Origin: ZC4RG25 sp023428365
GTDB taxonomy: Bacteria; Pseudomonadota; Alphaproteobacteria; Rhizobiales; Hyphomicrobiaceae
DNA: 64,000 nt
Assembly: GCA_050283925.1 (NCBI GenBank)
Contig: JBNOAI010000004.1
Location: forward strand, 308,961-372,960
Direction of reading: 5' to 3'
A program made the translations under genes and the position numbers. The notes beneath the pieces were generated by a model, which made no database searches, had not been told where the DNA came from, and saw nothing but the letters and a program-made list of their open reading frames with translations. Position 1 is the first letter of the stretch. Each line of letters opens with the position of its first letter. Shown one piece after another: positions 18,666 through 26,777 of the stretch.

Positions 18666-19628
18666 TTACTTGCTGCGGGAGGCTTCACGCCCCAGCCGCC
18701 AGATCTCTTCCTGGACGCGGATGTCGGCGAGGATCCGGTCGATAAGCAGACACGTGCGTTTGAACAAGTCGGAGCCACGCCGATAATCCGCCGCGGCGAA
18801 GAAGTCGATCCGCCCGGCCTTGAACAGATCCATGCATTTCACTCTGGCTTTGCCAGGAGGATAGACGGCGATGGCATGTCCGCCGTTCTTGCGCATCACG
18901 GCCATTGACGGAACATCGGTATCGCCATCACCGAAGTAGATCATGTTGCCAAACGGGATCGGACGATTTCCCTCGGGCATGTGCTGGTTGATGTTCTCTC
19001 GCAGGTCTTCGACACCCTTATTAATGCGGAAGAGATATTGGGTTTTGCCGGTGTCGGTGATAACCCGCTTTGGATACGGCAGGTCATAGGCATCGAACCA
19101 ATATTCCGATGCAAACACATTGTGGAAATGCGGGTAAATCGCCGTACCCTCGATGATCTCCGTCAGACCTGACGAAATCAGGTAATGGCGAAGGTTGACG
19201 CCCGGCCCCTCCGAGCGAATTTTGACGTACTCGCCGATCGCTTCGAACCATTCCGCGACACCTGGAAACAAGTCGACGCTGCGGCCTTGGGCGACGAGAT
19301 CCTCGCGGTCGATGCGCACGCCCTTCGCCTTCGCCTTCTGATACATCAGATGCATGTAGGTGATCAGCGGATCGGCGGCATGCTGCTGAGCGATGCGGTT
19401 GGACTCGGCCCAGAATGCCTTGGCGTCCTCACCGATCTTTGGGAGAAATGTGTATTCCTGCATCGGTCGCGGAGAGAGCGTGCCGTCGAAGTCGTAGACC
19501 AGAGCGATCGTCTTCTTGTCGAAGCCGGCTTTGCTCGATGCAGAAGAGTTCGTCTTCCTGGCTCGTGCCATTGGAAGATCGTCATTCGCGGCGCGGCCGC
19601 GTCCCCGATCCGATGCTCGTTCCGACAT
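18666..19628 (-). CDS. HAD-superfamily hydrolase
   Basis: 320 residues with the HAD nucleophile motif VYDFDGTLSP (D46 and D48), an SSGLTEIIEG motif II region and FGDGDTDVPSMA (motif IV acidic pair, about residue 235), so a Mg-dependent phosphatase or related phosphotransferase in the cytoplasm. The N-terminal 40 residues are basic and low complexity and may be mis-called; an in-frame ATG at 19571 would give a 301-residue protein starting just before the fold, while ATG 19628 has an AAGG box. Fold is clear, substrate unknown. Family members with a large helical cap (QHAADPLITYMHLM) occur next to no consistent neighbour. Confidence 0.82.
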   Translation of the reverse strand: MSERASDRGRGRAANDDLPMARARKTNSSASSKAGFDKKTIALVYDFDGTLSPRPMQEYTFLPKIGEDAKAFWAESNRIAQQHAADPLITYMHLMYQKAKAKGVRIDREDLVAQGRSVDLFPGVAEWFEAIGEYVKIRSEGPGVNLRHYLISSGLTEIIEGTAIYPHFHNVFASEYWFDAYDLPYPKRVITDTGKTQYLFRINKGVEDLRENINQHMPEGNRPIPFGNMIYFGDGDTDVPSMAVMRKNGGHAIAVYPPGKARVKCMDLFKAGRIDFFAAADYRRGSDLFKRTCLLIDRILADIRVQEEIWRLGREASRSK

Positions 19629-19791
19629 GGCACCTTGCGCTCACAACACGTCTAAGAGCGTCTCATCTGATTCGCCTGTCTCAATGAAGGCCGTAGGCGG
19701 CGCGGGGGAGTTTGATCGCCAGATTAGCTGTGCGCAAGCGCGGAAAGGCGTGTGGCTGACCAGGGCCGGTGGATAGATGCATCCCGCACAT

Positions 19792-19833
19792 AAAAAAGGG
19801 TCGGAGAACAGTGGTGAGCTGACCTCCGACCCT
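19792..19833 (-). terminator. Rho-independent terminator of the OmpA-like gene
   Basis: 10-bp stem AGGGTCGGAG (19797-19806) / CTCCGACCCT (19824-19833), 17-nt loop, followed on the minus strand by TTTTTTA. It begins 19 nt downstream of the OmpA-like gene's stop codon. Confidence 0.88.
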
Positions 19834-19851
19834 GATGAGAAGAATGAGCGC

Positions 19852-21321
19852 TTAGTTGTCCGAGCGCGAGAGCAGCCCAGAAATGTTCCGGATTGCCACG
19901 CGCCGATTGATGACCTCCGGCGCCTGAGTATCCACTTTGAGGAACTGCTCACCATAGCCCTGAGTGACGAGGTTTTCCGGTGGTACGCCGAATTCGTCAG
20001 ACAGGATCATGGCCACGCTTTCCGCGCGGCGATCCGACAGGGTGAGATTGTCCTCGTCGGATCCGACGGCGTCCGTATGGCCTTCAACCATGAAGATGGC
20101 ATCCGGATCGCGATCCAGAACGCGGTTGATAGCGCGAGCAACTCGTTCCAGGCGGCCATACTGGCCCGGGGGAACCTCCCATGATCCGAACTCGAAATTC
20201 ACCGAGTCGAGATCGACGCGGCGCACCCGATCACGGAGGTACTGGGTCTGGCGGATTTCATCGAGCGAATAGCGACGCTCGAGAGAGTCGATCGGACCGT
20301 CAGCAAGCGCGTCGTAGACATCATCGTAAGAGGCGTCTTCGTAATCAACGATATACCGTTCGCGCGGGATGCGGATGACGGGAGGCCGCAAGTCGACGAA
20401 GCCGCCGAGGAAGATGCCACCAACACCGGGACGGTGATAGCGCCGGTTATCGATCAGCACGATCATGCGACCGTCATTGCCACGACGATAGCGACGCAGC
20501 AGACGCCCGTGCGAATCTGCTTCGGAGACGATGTGAATGCCGCCAGCACCGATGTAGGTCGTGACCGTGACCCCGTCGTTCCTGCGCTCGACCCGGCGAT
20601 CCTGGAACTTGCGCCCGAACCGTTCGCCCTCGTTATGGCGGATGATGTTGCGTCCCTGTTCGCGCACGATCATGCGGCCATCGGGCTCCTCAATGACCCG
20701 TCGGCCATCTTCGACACGCTCGCGACGCTCCTTCTTGATATCCTCAAGACGCATACGGTCCCAGCGACGTTCGCCGCGGGCTTCGCGCCGGTCATCGCGT
20801 ACATCCTTGCGATCGTCCCGACGCTCTTCGCGCACGCCGCGCTGTTCCTGGCGGTTGTCCTGCCGGATGTCGCGGCGCTCCTCGCGGACGTCTTTGCGCT
20901 CGTCACGCCGTTCTTCGCGGACGCCACGCTGCTCCTGGCGATTGTCCTGCCGGATGTCGCGGCGCTCCTCGCGGACGTCTTTGCGCTCGTCGCGCCGTTC
21001 TTCGCGAACACCGCGTTGTTCCTGCTTGTTGTCCTGTCGGATGTCGCGACGTTCCCCACGTGCATCCTTGCGATCATCGCGGCGCTCTTGGCGATTGTCG
21101 CGCCTATCCTCGCGTTTCTCCTGCCGATTATCCTGGCGTTCTCCCCGGCGCTCCTGCCGATTGTCGCCCTTCTGTTCATCGCCACGATTGATGATGACCT
21201 GGGCCATCTGCCAAGTCTGATTGCTCGCGCTTGTCTCGGCCGCGGCGGGAACCGCGCCGTTGAACAGCGAAGCGGATGAAAGCAGGCCCGCTACAAGTCC
21301 GAGCCTCGTCACTGAAGTCAT
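19852..21321 (-). CDS. OmpA-family outer-membrane/periplasmic protein with charged repeats
   Basis: 489 residues from ATG 21321, which has AAGGA 7 nt upstream; an upstream in-frame start at 21378 lacks one. Residues 1-28 are a signal peptide (AGLLSSASLFNGAVPAAAE). Residues ~55-190 are an extremely Arg/Asp/Glu/Gln-rich low-complexity arm, containing two exact-type 29-residue tandem repeats beginning REERRDERKDV. A middle region with RFGRKFQDRRVERRNDGVTVTTYIGAGG follows. The C-terminal ~115 residues (about 370-485) are an OmpA/MotB-type peptidoglycan-binding domain: FMVEGHTDAVGSDEDNLTLSDRRAESV and a TQGYGEQFL...NRRVAIR ending. It likely links the cell wall to the outer membrane. The charged arm is unusual and may be disordered or coiled. 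Confidence 0.85.
   Translation of the reverse strand: MTSVTRLGLVAGLLSSASLFNGAVPAAAETSASNQTWQMAQVIINRGDEQKGDNRQERRGERQDNRQEKREDRRDNRQERRDDRKDARGERRDIRQDNKQEQRGVREERRDERKDVREERRDIRQDNRQEQRGVREERRDERKDVREERRDIRQDNRQEQRGVREERRDDRKDVRDDRREARGERRWDRMRLEDIKKERRERVEDGRRVIEEPDGRMIVREQGRNIIRHNEGERFGRKFQDRRVERRNDGVTVTTYIGAGGIHIVSEADSHGRLLRRYRRGNDGRMIVLIDNRRYHRPGVGGIFLGGFVDLRPPVIRIPRERYIVDYEDASYDDVYDALADGPIDSLERRYSLDEIRQTQYLRDRVRRVDLDSVNFEFGSWEVPPGQYGRLERVARAINRVLDRDPDAIFMVEGHTDAVGSDEDNLTLSDRRAESVAMILSDEFGVPPENLVTQGYGEQFLKVDTQAPEVINRRVAIRNISGLLSRSDN
20833..21006 (-). repeat. Two tandem 87-bp coding repeats
   Basis: Copies at 20833-20919 and 20920-21006 are near-identical and each encode 29 residues (start REERRDERKDV, end RQEQRGV). 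Partly degenerate copies adjoin on both sides. The 87-bp period is exact in frame, pointing to duplication by slippage or recombination. Confidence 0.88.
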
Positions 21322-21447
21322 GAGCGATTCCTTATAGTCACGTCGTTGTTTGAAGATGGGGACCGCAAATGTGACCAATGTTTGGACACAGGTTGCCTAT
21401 CGGATCGGCCAGCGGGGCTGAACCTGAGGTGAACGGCGCATCTGACG

Positions 21448-21837
21448 TTAATTCTGAGGAAGAATGCCAATCGTGGCGCAGCAACCCGGAATAGTGCCTA
21501 CGAGCTGGATCGCAGATCCCGCGAGAATCAATAATGTGGCAGCCAGGAAGGCGGCCTTGCGGCGCTTCAAGGTTCCTCTGTGCCCGTCCCAGGCGCGGCG
21601 CATCGATGCTTCCTCCATCATGCGTGCGCTGATTTGCATATGCCCGCGCAGTGCCTCCGGCGCGTGGGATTGCGAGAATGCACGTAGCTTGCGGTCTTGT
21701 TCCAGCCGTTGTTCGAAATCGAGCTGCTGGCCTTCGTTGAAGAACGCCAGGTACCACTCGAAAAGCAGAATCGCGAAGCCGGCCATGTCGAGAGCGATGC
21801 CGATGACGGCTAACCAGGACTGCGACATGGTATCCAT
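21448..21837 (-). CDS. Small membrane protein with two transmembrane helices, unknown
   Basis: 129 residues. Helix 1 is about residues 8-27 (LAVIGIALDMAGFAILLFEWYLAFF), helix 2 about 97-119 (AAFLAATLLILAGSAIQLVGTIPG). Between them is a ~65-residue hydrophilic, helical, basic segment (QQLDFEQRLEQDRKLRAFS...RAWDGHRGTLKRRKAAF). No signal cleavage, no known catalytic motif. The positive-inside pattern suggests the loop faces the cytoplasm. The start could be ATG 21837 or ATG 21828 (with GGATA upstream). Function not recognised. Confidence 0.6.
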   Translation of the reverse strand: MDTMSQSWLAVIGIALDMAGFAILLFEWYLAFFNEGQQLDFEQRLEQDRKLRAFSQSHAPEALRGHMQISARMMEEASMRRAWDGHRGTLKRRKAAFLAATLLILAGSAIQLVGTIPGCCATIGILPQN

Positions 21838-21984
21838 CTGTTCTGTGAGACGGAGCCTCTGTTCGCACGTGTTTGCGGTCTCTCTATGACTGATGAGGTC
21901 CGTGCAGGTGCCACATGCCGCAGGGGGTTGGAGACCTGCGCGGTTTCGCCATACCTAAGGGCTGGCCACATAATCGTCGCTTCC

Positions 21985-22013
21985 TTGACACCCTCCGGAC
22001 CCCTTACTAAGGT
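21985..22013 (+). promoter_or_regulatory. Candidate promoter of the F0 operon
   Basis: Perfect -35 TTGACA (21985-21990), 17-nt spacer, weak -10 TAAGGT (22008-22013). It is about 60 nt upstream of the atpI start. Evidence is the box and position only. Confidence 0.45.
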
Positions 22014-22074
22014 GCGCGCCGTCGACTACCCCGCCGTGCATCGGCCCAACCCAAAAGTTCGGGCAAGCATTGCC

Positions 22075-22473
22075 ATGTCTACCAACGGCAAGGACCACGG
22101 CTCGGGGCGCGGTGAGATCAGCCGGGAGGATCGCGACGATTTCAAGTCGCGAGCTTCAGGCTTGGGCAACCGCCTCGAGCAGGTTAAGGCCAGGCGGGCT
22201 CCGCCGCCCGATGCCGCTGCGCGGAGTGCCGCGCTAGGGCAGGGTTTTAAGATTGCCGTCGAACTCGTGGCGGGGGTTCTGTTCGGCGGAGTGGTTGGTT
22301 GGGCGCTTGACCGGTATTTCGGTTCAGCGCCTTGGTTGATGGCAGTGTTCCTGATGCTCGGGTTCGCTGCTGGAATGTCGAATGTGATCCGCACGGCCAA
22401 GCGTATGCAGGCTGCTGCCGAACCGCTGCAGCGGTCGGCGCCATCGGTGCGGGATGACGAGGACGATAGGTAG
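22075..22473 (+). CDS. atpI: ATP synthase accessory protein AtpI
   Basis: 132 residues from ATG 22075; a longer frame to 21886 would add an unlikely 63-residue N-terminus. The N-terminal ~40 residues are charged (SRASGLGNRLEQVKARR). Two hydrophobic helices follow (about residues 60-80, FKIAVELVAGVLFGGVVGWALDRYFG, and about 84-104, APWLMAVFLMLGFAAGMSNVI), as in AtpI proteins that help assemble the c-ring. Position directly before atpB on the same strand is the normal alphaproteobacterial F0 operon order. Confidence 0.93.
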   Translation: MSTNGKDHGSGRGEISREDRDDFKSRASGLGNRLEQVKARRAPPPDAAARSAALGQGFKIAVELVAGVLFGGVVGWALDRYFGSAPWLMAVFLMLGFAAGMSNVIRTAKRMQAAAEPLQRSAPSVRDDEDDR

Positions 22474-22485
22474 GGGGCTGCAAGG

Positions 22486-23238
22486 GTGGCAACGACTGCC
22501 GGCGCTGAGGGGGCTCATGGCCCCATGTATCAGTTTGAGGTCAAGCGGCTGACGGAGCTCGATATCCTCGGCCACGATGCCTCGTTCACCAACTCGTCCC
22601 TGTTCATGGTCCTGGCGGTCATCCTGGTCGCTGGCTTCTTCGCTGTGGCGATGAGTGGCCGTGCGCTGGTGCCCACACGCATGCAGTCGCTGGCGGAGTT
22701 AAGCTACGAATTCATCGCCAACATGGTTCGCGAGAACGTGGGCCAGGCGGGAATGAAGTACTTCCCGTTCGTGTTCACGCTGTTCATCTTCATCCTGGCG
22801 CTCAACATGCTCGGGATGATCCCATACTCCTTCACAGTCACCAGCCACATCATCGTGACGTTCGCATTGGCGGCCCTGGTATTCGTGGTCGTGACCGCGA
22901 TCGGCTTTGCCCGTCATGGCTTCGGCTACATGAAACTGTTTGTGCCTGAAGGTGTGCCGTTCTGGCTGATGCCGCTGATCGTTCCCATCGAGTTGATCTC
23001 TTATCTGATCCGTCCGATCAGCCTCTCGGTTCGTCTGTTCGCAAACATGATGGCCGGCCATACCATGCTTAAGGTCTTTGCCGGATTCGTCGTCAGTCTC
23101 GGGGCCTTCGGCATCGCGCCGCTGGCGTTCACGATCGCCTTCACGGGACTTGAGTTCGTCGTGTCCTTCTTGCAGGCCTTCATCTTCACCGTGCTCACCT
23201 GCATCTACCTGAACGATGCAGTGAACATGCACCACTAG
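22486..23238 (+). CDS. atpB: F0F1 ATP synthase subunit a
   Basis: 250 residues, proton-channel subunit of the inner membrane. It starts at a GTG codon (22486) after an AGGGGG box. Diagnostic signature near residue 183: ISYLIRPISLSVRLFANMMAGHTML, which includes the essential arginine (R183 in SVRLFAN). About 5-6 membrane helices are visible. It lies 12 bp after atpI and 73 bp before atpE. Together with c-ring and b/b' it makes the F0 motor. Confidence 0.98.
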   Translation: MATTAGAEGAHGPMYQFEVKRLTELDILGHDASFTNSSLFMVLAVILVAGFFAVAMSGRALVPTRMQSLAELSYEFIANMVRENVGQAGMKYFPFVFTLFIFILALNMLGMIPYSFTVTSHIIVTFALAALVFVVVTAIGFARHGFGYMKLFVPEGVPFWLMPLIVPIELISYLIRPISLSVRLFANMMAGHTMLKVFAGFVVSLGAFGIAPLAFTIAFTGLEFVVSFLQAFIFTVLTCIYLNDAVNMHH

Positions 23239-23311
23239 TCTCGAGGCCGGGGCGTCCGCCTCGGTCTCCAGGTCGCCTTATCTTCATCCAAACCTCTAAG
23301 GGAGTTTTTCC

Positions 23312-23536
23312 ATGGATCCAGCTGCCGCCAAGTTCATCGGTGCCGGCCTTGCCTGCTTCGCTCTCATCGGCGCCGGTATCGGCATCGGAAACATCTTCGG
23401 CAACTACCTGTCGGGTGCTCTGCGCAATCCGTCTGCGGCTCCGGGCCAGTTCACGAACCTGCTGATCGGCTTCGCTCTCGCCGAAGCGACGGGCCTGTTC
23501 GGTCTGCTCATTGCGCTCATCATCCTGTTCGGCTGA
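23312..23536 (+). CDS. atpE: F0F1 ATP synthase subunit c
   Basis: 74 residues, two transmembrane helices with the conserved loop GNYLSGALRNPSAAPGQ and the essential proton-carrying glutamate E58 in GFALAEATGLFG. It forms the rotating c-ring. ATG 23312 has AAGGGAG upstream. Nothing unusual. Confidence 0.98.
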   Translation: MDPAAAKFIGAGLACFALIGAGIGIGNIFGNYLSGALRNPSAAPGQFTNLLIGFALAEATGLFGLLIALIILFG

Positions 23537-23607
23537 TCAGCGCAGAACCGCGGGATGCCTCGCTTTAGGGCGAGCCGTCCCGGTTCATTCGCTGACTGGA
23601 GACTGCC

Positions 23608-24156
23608 ATGCTCGCTAGCCTAGTCGTGCTTGCCGCGGCGGCCGGAGAAGCGGCGCAATCGTCGGGTGGGCTGCCTCAGCTGCACGTCCCTCACTTTTCG
23701 CCTCAGCTCATCTGGCTCGCGATCACGTTCGGCGTTCTATATTTCATTCTGTCGCGGTGGTCTCTGCCGCGCGTCGCCGAGGTGATCGAGGAGCGGCGGG
23801 ATCGTATTCAACGCGATCTCGACGAGGCCGAACGGCTCAAGGGCGAAACTGAGAAAGCTCTTGCTGCTTATGAGCAGGAGCTGGCGGCGGCTCGTGGCCG
23901 GGCCAGCGCCATTGCTCGTGAGACGCGCGATGCGCTGACCGCCGAAGTCGACGGCGAGCGCGGTCGTGTCGATGCCCAGGTCAACGCCAAGGTGGCTGAT
24001 GCTGAAAAGCGCATCGCCGATATGAAGTCCAAGGCATTGGCTCAGGTCAGCGAGATTGCCAGCGATACGGCCGGTGCCGTGGTGTCGAAGCTGATCGGGG
24101 CCGAGGTTAGTCCCGATGAAGCACGGCGCGCACTTAGCCCGGTAGCGGGGGAGTGA
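23608..24156 (+). CDS. atpF': F0F1 ATP synthase subunit b'
   Basis: 182 residues: one membrane helix (LIWLAITFGVLYFILSRWSLPR, about residues 33-54) then a long charged coiled coil (EERRDRIQRDLDEAERLKGET...), the peripheral stator stalk. The two diverged b-type subunits in tandem (b' then b) are normal for alphaproteobacteria. ATG 23608 follows CTGGAGACTGCC. The next gene starts 4 bp after the stop. Confidence 0.95.
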   Translation: MLASLVVLAAAAGEAAQSSGGLPQLHVPHFSPQLIWLAITFGVLYFILSRWSLPRVAEVIEERRDRIQRDLDEAERLKGETEKALAAYEQELAAARGRASAIARETRDALTAEVDGERGRVDAQVNAKVADAEKRIADMKSKALAQVSEIASDTAGAVVSKLIGAEVSPDEARRALSPVAGE

Positions 24157-24160
24157 TGCG

Positions 24161-24673
24161 ATGCTGGTGATGCTCGCTGCGGGTTCGATCTTTGGGACGC
24201 CTGACTTCTGGGTCGCGGTGGCCTTTTTCGGCTTCCTTGCCCTGCTGGTCTATTACAAGGTTCCGGGGATGATCACGAAGGCGCTCGATGACCGCGCCGA
24301 TGCGATTCGTCTGGAACTCGATGAGGCGCGCCGGCTCCGTGAGGAAGCCCAGCAGCTTCTGGCAGACTACCAGCGCAAGAGCCGCGAGGCCGAGCAGGAA
24401 GCTGCGTCGATCGTCGCGCAAGCCAAGCGTGAGGCCGAGGCGCTCGCATCCGAAACCCGCAAGGGGCTGGCCGAGACGCTGGAGCGTCGCACGAAGCTGG
24501 CGGAGGAGAAAATCGCGCGGGCCGAAGCGCAAGCTCTCGGTGAGGTTCGTTCCGCAGCGGTGGATAGCGCCATTTCTGCTGCGGAACGCATCCTGAAGGG
24601 CAAGGTTACGGCCGACGTCGATGCTCGTCTCGTAGACCAGAGCATCGGCGACCTGAAGGGCAAGCTGAACTGA
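24161..24673 (+). CDS. atpF: F0F1 ATP synthase subunit b
   Basis: 170 residues: one membrane helix (TPDFWVAVAFFGFLALLVYYKVPGMI, about residues 11-36) followed by a charged coiled coil (DDRADAIRLELDEARRLREEAQQLL...). It forms the stator with b'. The GGGGGAGTGATGCG sequence at the end of the b' gene serves as its ribosome site. Last gene of the F0 operon; F1 genes are elsewhere. Confidence 0.96.
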   Translation: MLVMLAAGSIFGTPDFWVAVAFFGFLALLVYYKVPGMITKALDDRADAIRLELDEARRLREEAQQLLADYQRKSREAEQEAASIVAQAKREAEALASETRKGLAETLERRTKLAEEKIARAEAQALGEVRSAAVDSAISAAERILKGKVTADVDARLVDQSIGDLKGKLN

Positions 24674-24702
24674 CGTTCTGACGCCTGTTACGAAATGAAG
24701 TG

Positions 24703-24735
24703 AAGGCACGTCGATCAGACGTGCCTTTATTTTTT
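24703..24735 (+). terminator. Rho-independent terminator of the F0 operon
   Basis: 10-bp stem AAGGCACGTC (24703-24712) / GACGTGCCTT (24718-24727), loop GATCA, then TATTTTTT. It lies 30 nt after atpF. Confidence 0.93.
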
Positions 24736-24901
24736 CGGGCGCTAAGCCTTTTGCTGGTGCTGCAGATACGCCTGCATCGTCCGACCTCATACAATATGAT
24801 GGCCGAGCGGATCGTCCTGATTCCTCTGACCACCTTATCTTGGCCGAGACTCCAAGATCGCCGCGCCGTATAATAAATACGCCGGGAGATTGGAGTATGA
24901 A

Positions 24902-25345
24902 ATGCGCAATGGTTTGCGTTGGTCGCTCTTGGCGTCTGCAACTTGCCTACTGTCAGCCCTCTCTACGACAACTGCCAGCGCGGTTCCGATCGGCTCGCCG
25001 CCCTCGATGCAGGCTGCTTTGTTCACGGACGGGGACCGGGTGATACCGGTGACTGACCGAGGATATCGTTCGTATTCAGACTATGATGACGACGAGTTCG
25101 ACGATCTGCCGCCTCGGCAATCGTACGGATACGGCTATATCGACAGGCCGATGATTCCGCCCGCGCCCGTGTATGGCGGTTACGGATATGCGCCGCCACC
25201 ACCTCCGCGGACCTACTACGGACCGCCGGTTGTTGAATGGTTGCCGCCGCCGCGACCCTCGAGTTGTGGGCAATATCGTTACTGGGATGGGGACCGGTGC
25301 GCCGATGCGCGTCGGTATCCGCCCTACATCGGTCCGCGCTGGTAG
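24902..25345 (+). CDS. Secreted proline/tyrosine-rich protein, unknown
   Basis: 147 residues from ATG 24902 (GGAG 7 nt upstream; a TTG four codons earlier is in frame). A Sec signal peptide covers about residues 1-29 (SLLASATCLLSALSTTTASAVP). The mature chain is acidic then Pro/Tyr/Gly rich (SYGYGYIDRPMIPPAPVYGGYGYAPPPPPRTYYG), ending with two cysteines about 16 residues apart (CGQYRYWDGDRCADAR). It looks like the small periplasmic or surface proteins typical of Hyphomicrobiales, whose function is not known. Its -10-like TATAAT at 24869-24874 has no clear -35. It ends in a strong terminator. Confidence 0.72.
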   Translation: MRNGLRWSLLASATCLLSALSTTTASAVPIGSPPSMQAALFTDGDRVIPVTDRGYRSYSDYDDDEFDDLPPRQSYGYGYIDRPMIPPAPVYGGYGYAPPPPPRTYYGPPVVEWLPPPRPSSCGQYRYWDGDRCADARRYPPYIGPRW

Positions 25346-25353
25346 CGAAGGAC

Positions 25354-25387
25354 GCAAAAAAAACGGAGCCCTCGGGGCTCCGTTTTT
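25354..25387. terminator. Bidirectional rho-independent terminator
   Basis: 12-bp perfect stem 25359-25370 / 25376-25387 with core ACGGAGCC / GGCTCCGT, loop CTCGG; A-run on the left, T-run on the right. It serves the secreted protein gene on the plus strand and the 44-residue protein gene arriving on the minus strand, whose stop is at 25408. Confidence 0.9.
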
Positions 25388-25407
25388 ATCTGCCGTAACT
25401 GCTCGGT

Positions 25408-25542
25408 TCAAACGGCAACGACAAGGGCGAGCGCTACGCCAAGGCCGACGATATGGGCTGCCCCGAAGATCAAGCCGGCACGACCGACCGTTGCGCGGCT
25501 CTCGGGTAATCTCGGTTGCTCGTGGTTTTCTTGCTCGCTCAT
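25408..25542 (-). CDS. Small membrane protein (44 residues), unknown
   Basis: A short frame with ATG 25542, one base after the TGA of the 167-residue gene (TGATATG), so translation coupling is likely; AAGG lies 7 nt before the ATG. The N-terminal 20 residues are charged (MSEQENHEQPRLPESRATVG), then a single membrane helix follows (AGLIFGAAHIVGLGVALALVVAV). The coding frame ends at a TGA followed by a strong terminator. The overlap with a conserved upstream gene and the coherent hydrophobic helix make it a probable real gene. No family recognised. Confidence 0.6.
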   Translation of the reverse strand: MSEQENHEQPRLPESRATVGRAGLIFGAAHIVGLGVALALVVAV

Positions 25543-25543
25543 A

Positions 25544-26047
25544 TCAGACCTTGCTGGCTTCGAGGGCGTTTGTAATTTCATTCAGCGTGGCCTTTTCAGC
25601 CTCGCTAACCTGGATGCCGCCAAAGCCCAGGAAGCCACCTTCTTTGGAAGCGTCCGCAACCCGTTGGCTAAGCTGTTCCAGCCAACCTTTGAACGCCGGC
25701 GCGTCCTGCGGAGCTTTGGTAACGACAATCGCCGAAGCCTGACGCAGCAGGTCGATCGACCTCTCCTTGATGTCCGCCGCTTTGGCGCCCTGGAATTTTT
25801 CCTTCAGCCCGCTCTGCACGGACTGGCGCCCCTCCGAGGTGACGAAGTCATCGACAAGGGCCCGGACGAGCGGGTTTGCATCCTGCTTCGCTTTCGTCTC
25901 ACTGAGAACGGCGGCGCTGGCAAAGCCTTCTTTCATCATGCCCCATAGCCCGCTCGGCTCAGCGGCCGAAACCGCCACGCCGGTGGCCATGACGCTTTCC
26001 ATGAGGGTTTTCCATTCGTCTGGGGTAAACGAACTTTTGTCAGTCAT
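25544..26047 (-). CDS. Conserved hypothetical protein, FTPDEWK type
   Basis: 167 residues, no signal peptide or membrane helix, mostly alpha-helical by composition. The start FTPDEWKTLMESVMATGVAVSAAEPSGLWGMMKEGF and the KEGGFLGFGGIQVSEAEKATLNEITNALEA C-terminus recur in a small conserved family of unknown function that I know only from similar-looking proteins in alphaproteobacteria and cyanobacteria. It is first in a two-gene unit with the 44-residue membrane protein. ATG 26047 has a GAGAAG box upstream. Confidence 0.7.
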   Translation of the reverse strand: MTDKSSFTPDEWKTLMESVMATGVAVSAAEPSGLWGMMKEGFASAAVLSETKAKQDANPLVRALVDDFVTSEGRQSVQSGLKEKFQGAKAADIKERSIDLLRQASAIVVTKAPQDAPAFKGWLEQLSQRVADASKEGGFLGFGGIQVSEAEKATLNEITNALEASKV

Positions 26048-26215
26048 CGCAGCTTCTCCGGAAATCGGGCTCCCGGCGGGGGGCAGGGGCAGTCGTCTGG
26101 ACCAGTGCGGCGAGATAACAGTCTACGGGTATTTTGGTTCCTGACGACGCAAGTTCATCTGCTTACGTTTCAAGCGGCAAGCCGCAAACGTGCTTGGCTG
26201 CTTAAAATGCGCTGT

Positions 26216-26665
26216 TCAGGATTTAGCTGAATGCAACTCCGGCGCTTCGACGAAGCCGCCAGCGGACGCGTGTGTGAGTGGCTCCAATCTTTCCGCTGCC
26301 CGTGGAATCAACGACAGAAGGGCCTCGGCCGCATCTGCTTCCCGATACGGTTTGGAGAGCCTCGGCACGTCGCCGAACGAGGCGGCTTGCAGCTTCGCCG
26401 GGCTGGATGCGGTTGCAAAGATGAACGGGATGCCACGAGATGCGAGCATCCGCGCAACGGGCCACACGTCGAGCTTGCCCAGGTTCACATCGAGAACGGC
26501 TCCGGAGAGTGTGTCATGAGATGCGATGTGCAGCGCTCTGGACACGTCGGTGATCGGTCCAATGACCTCAGCACCGGCTTCCTTAAGATGCTCTACAAGC
26601 GGAAGCGCGATGACGATATCGTCCTCGACGACCAGAATCCGCATATCCGTCCAGCTTGCCGACAT
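26216..26665 (-). CDS. Single-domain response regulator
   Basis: 149 residues from ATG 26665 (AAGGA box about 10 nt upstream; another in-frame ATG at 26713 is possible). A complete CheY-like receiver fills it: acidic cluster E14-D15-D16 (ILVVEDD), phosphoacceptor D59 in GAVLDVNLG, a FATAS segment and lysine in RLSKPYRE. There is no output domain, so it may act in a phosphorelay or bind a partner protein. The sensor kinase is not in the window. It is separated by about 110 bp from the LuxR gene on the same strand. Confidence 0.88.
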   Translation of the reverse strand: MSASWTDMRILVVEDDIVIALPLVEHLKEAGAEVIGPITDVSRALHIASHDTLSGAVLDVNLGKLDVWPVARMLASRGIPFIFATASSPAKLQAASFGDVPRLSKPYREADAAEALLSLIPRAAERLEPLTHASAGGFVEAPELHSAKS

Positions 26666-26777
26666 TGAACCGTGTTCCTTGTTTGCCGCGTGCTCGTCCC
26701 GCCCCCGTCGCATTGAATTGGAGGCAGGAATTTAATGAGCGCGAAAGCTGCGGCCATCCCCGAATTCGGGGAGACTT

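Noticed and set aside
20434..21279. Long plus-strand open frames (281 and 219 residues) opposite the OmpA-like gene
   Set aside because: They are antisense reflections of the Arg/Asp-rich repeats; composition is monotonous and no ribosome site or family pattern is seen. The minus-strand frame has a signal peptide and OmpA domain.
24869..24874. Perfect TATAAT before the proline/tyrosine-rich gene
   Set aside because: No -35 box at 16-18 nt; listed only as a remark, not as a promoter.
26165..26191. Inverted repeat ACGTTT...AAACGT with inner GCGGC/GCCGC after the response regulator gene
   Set aside because: The inner loop is only 2 nt and no T-run follows, so it was not called a terminator.
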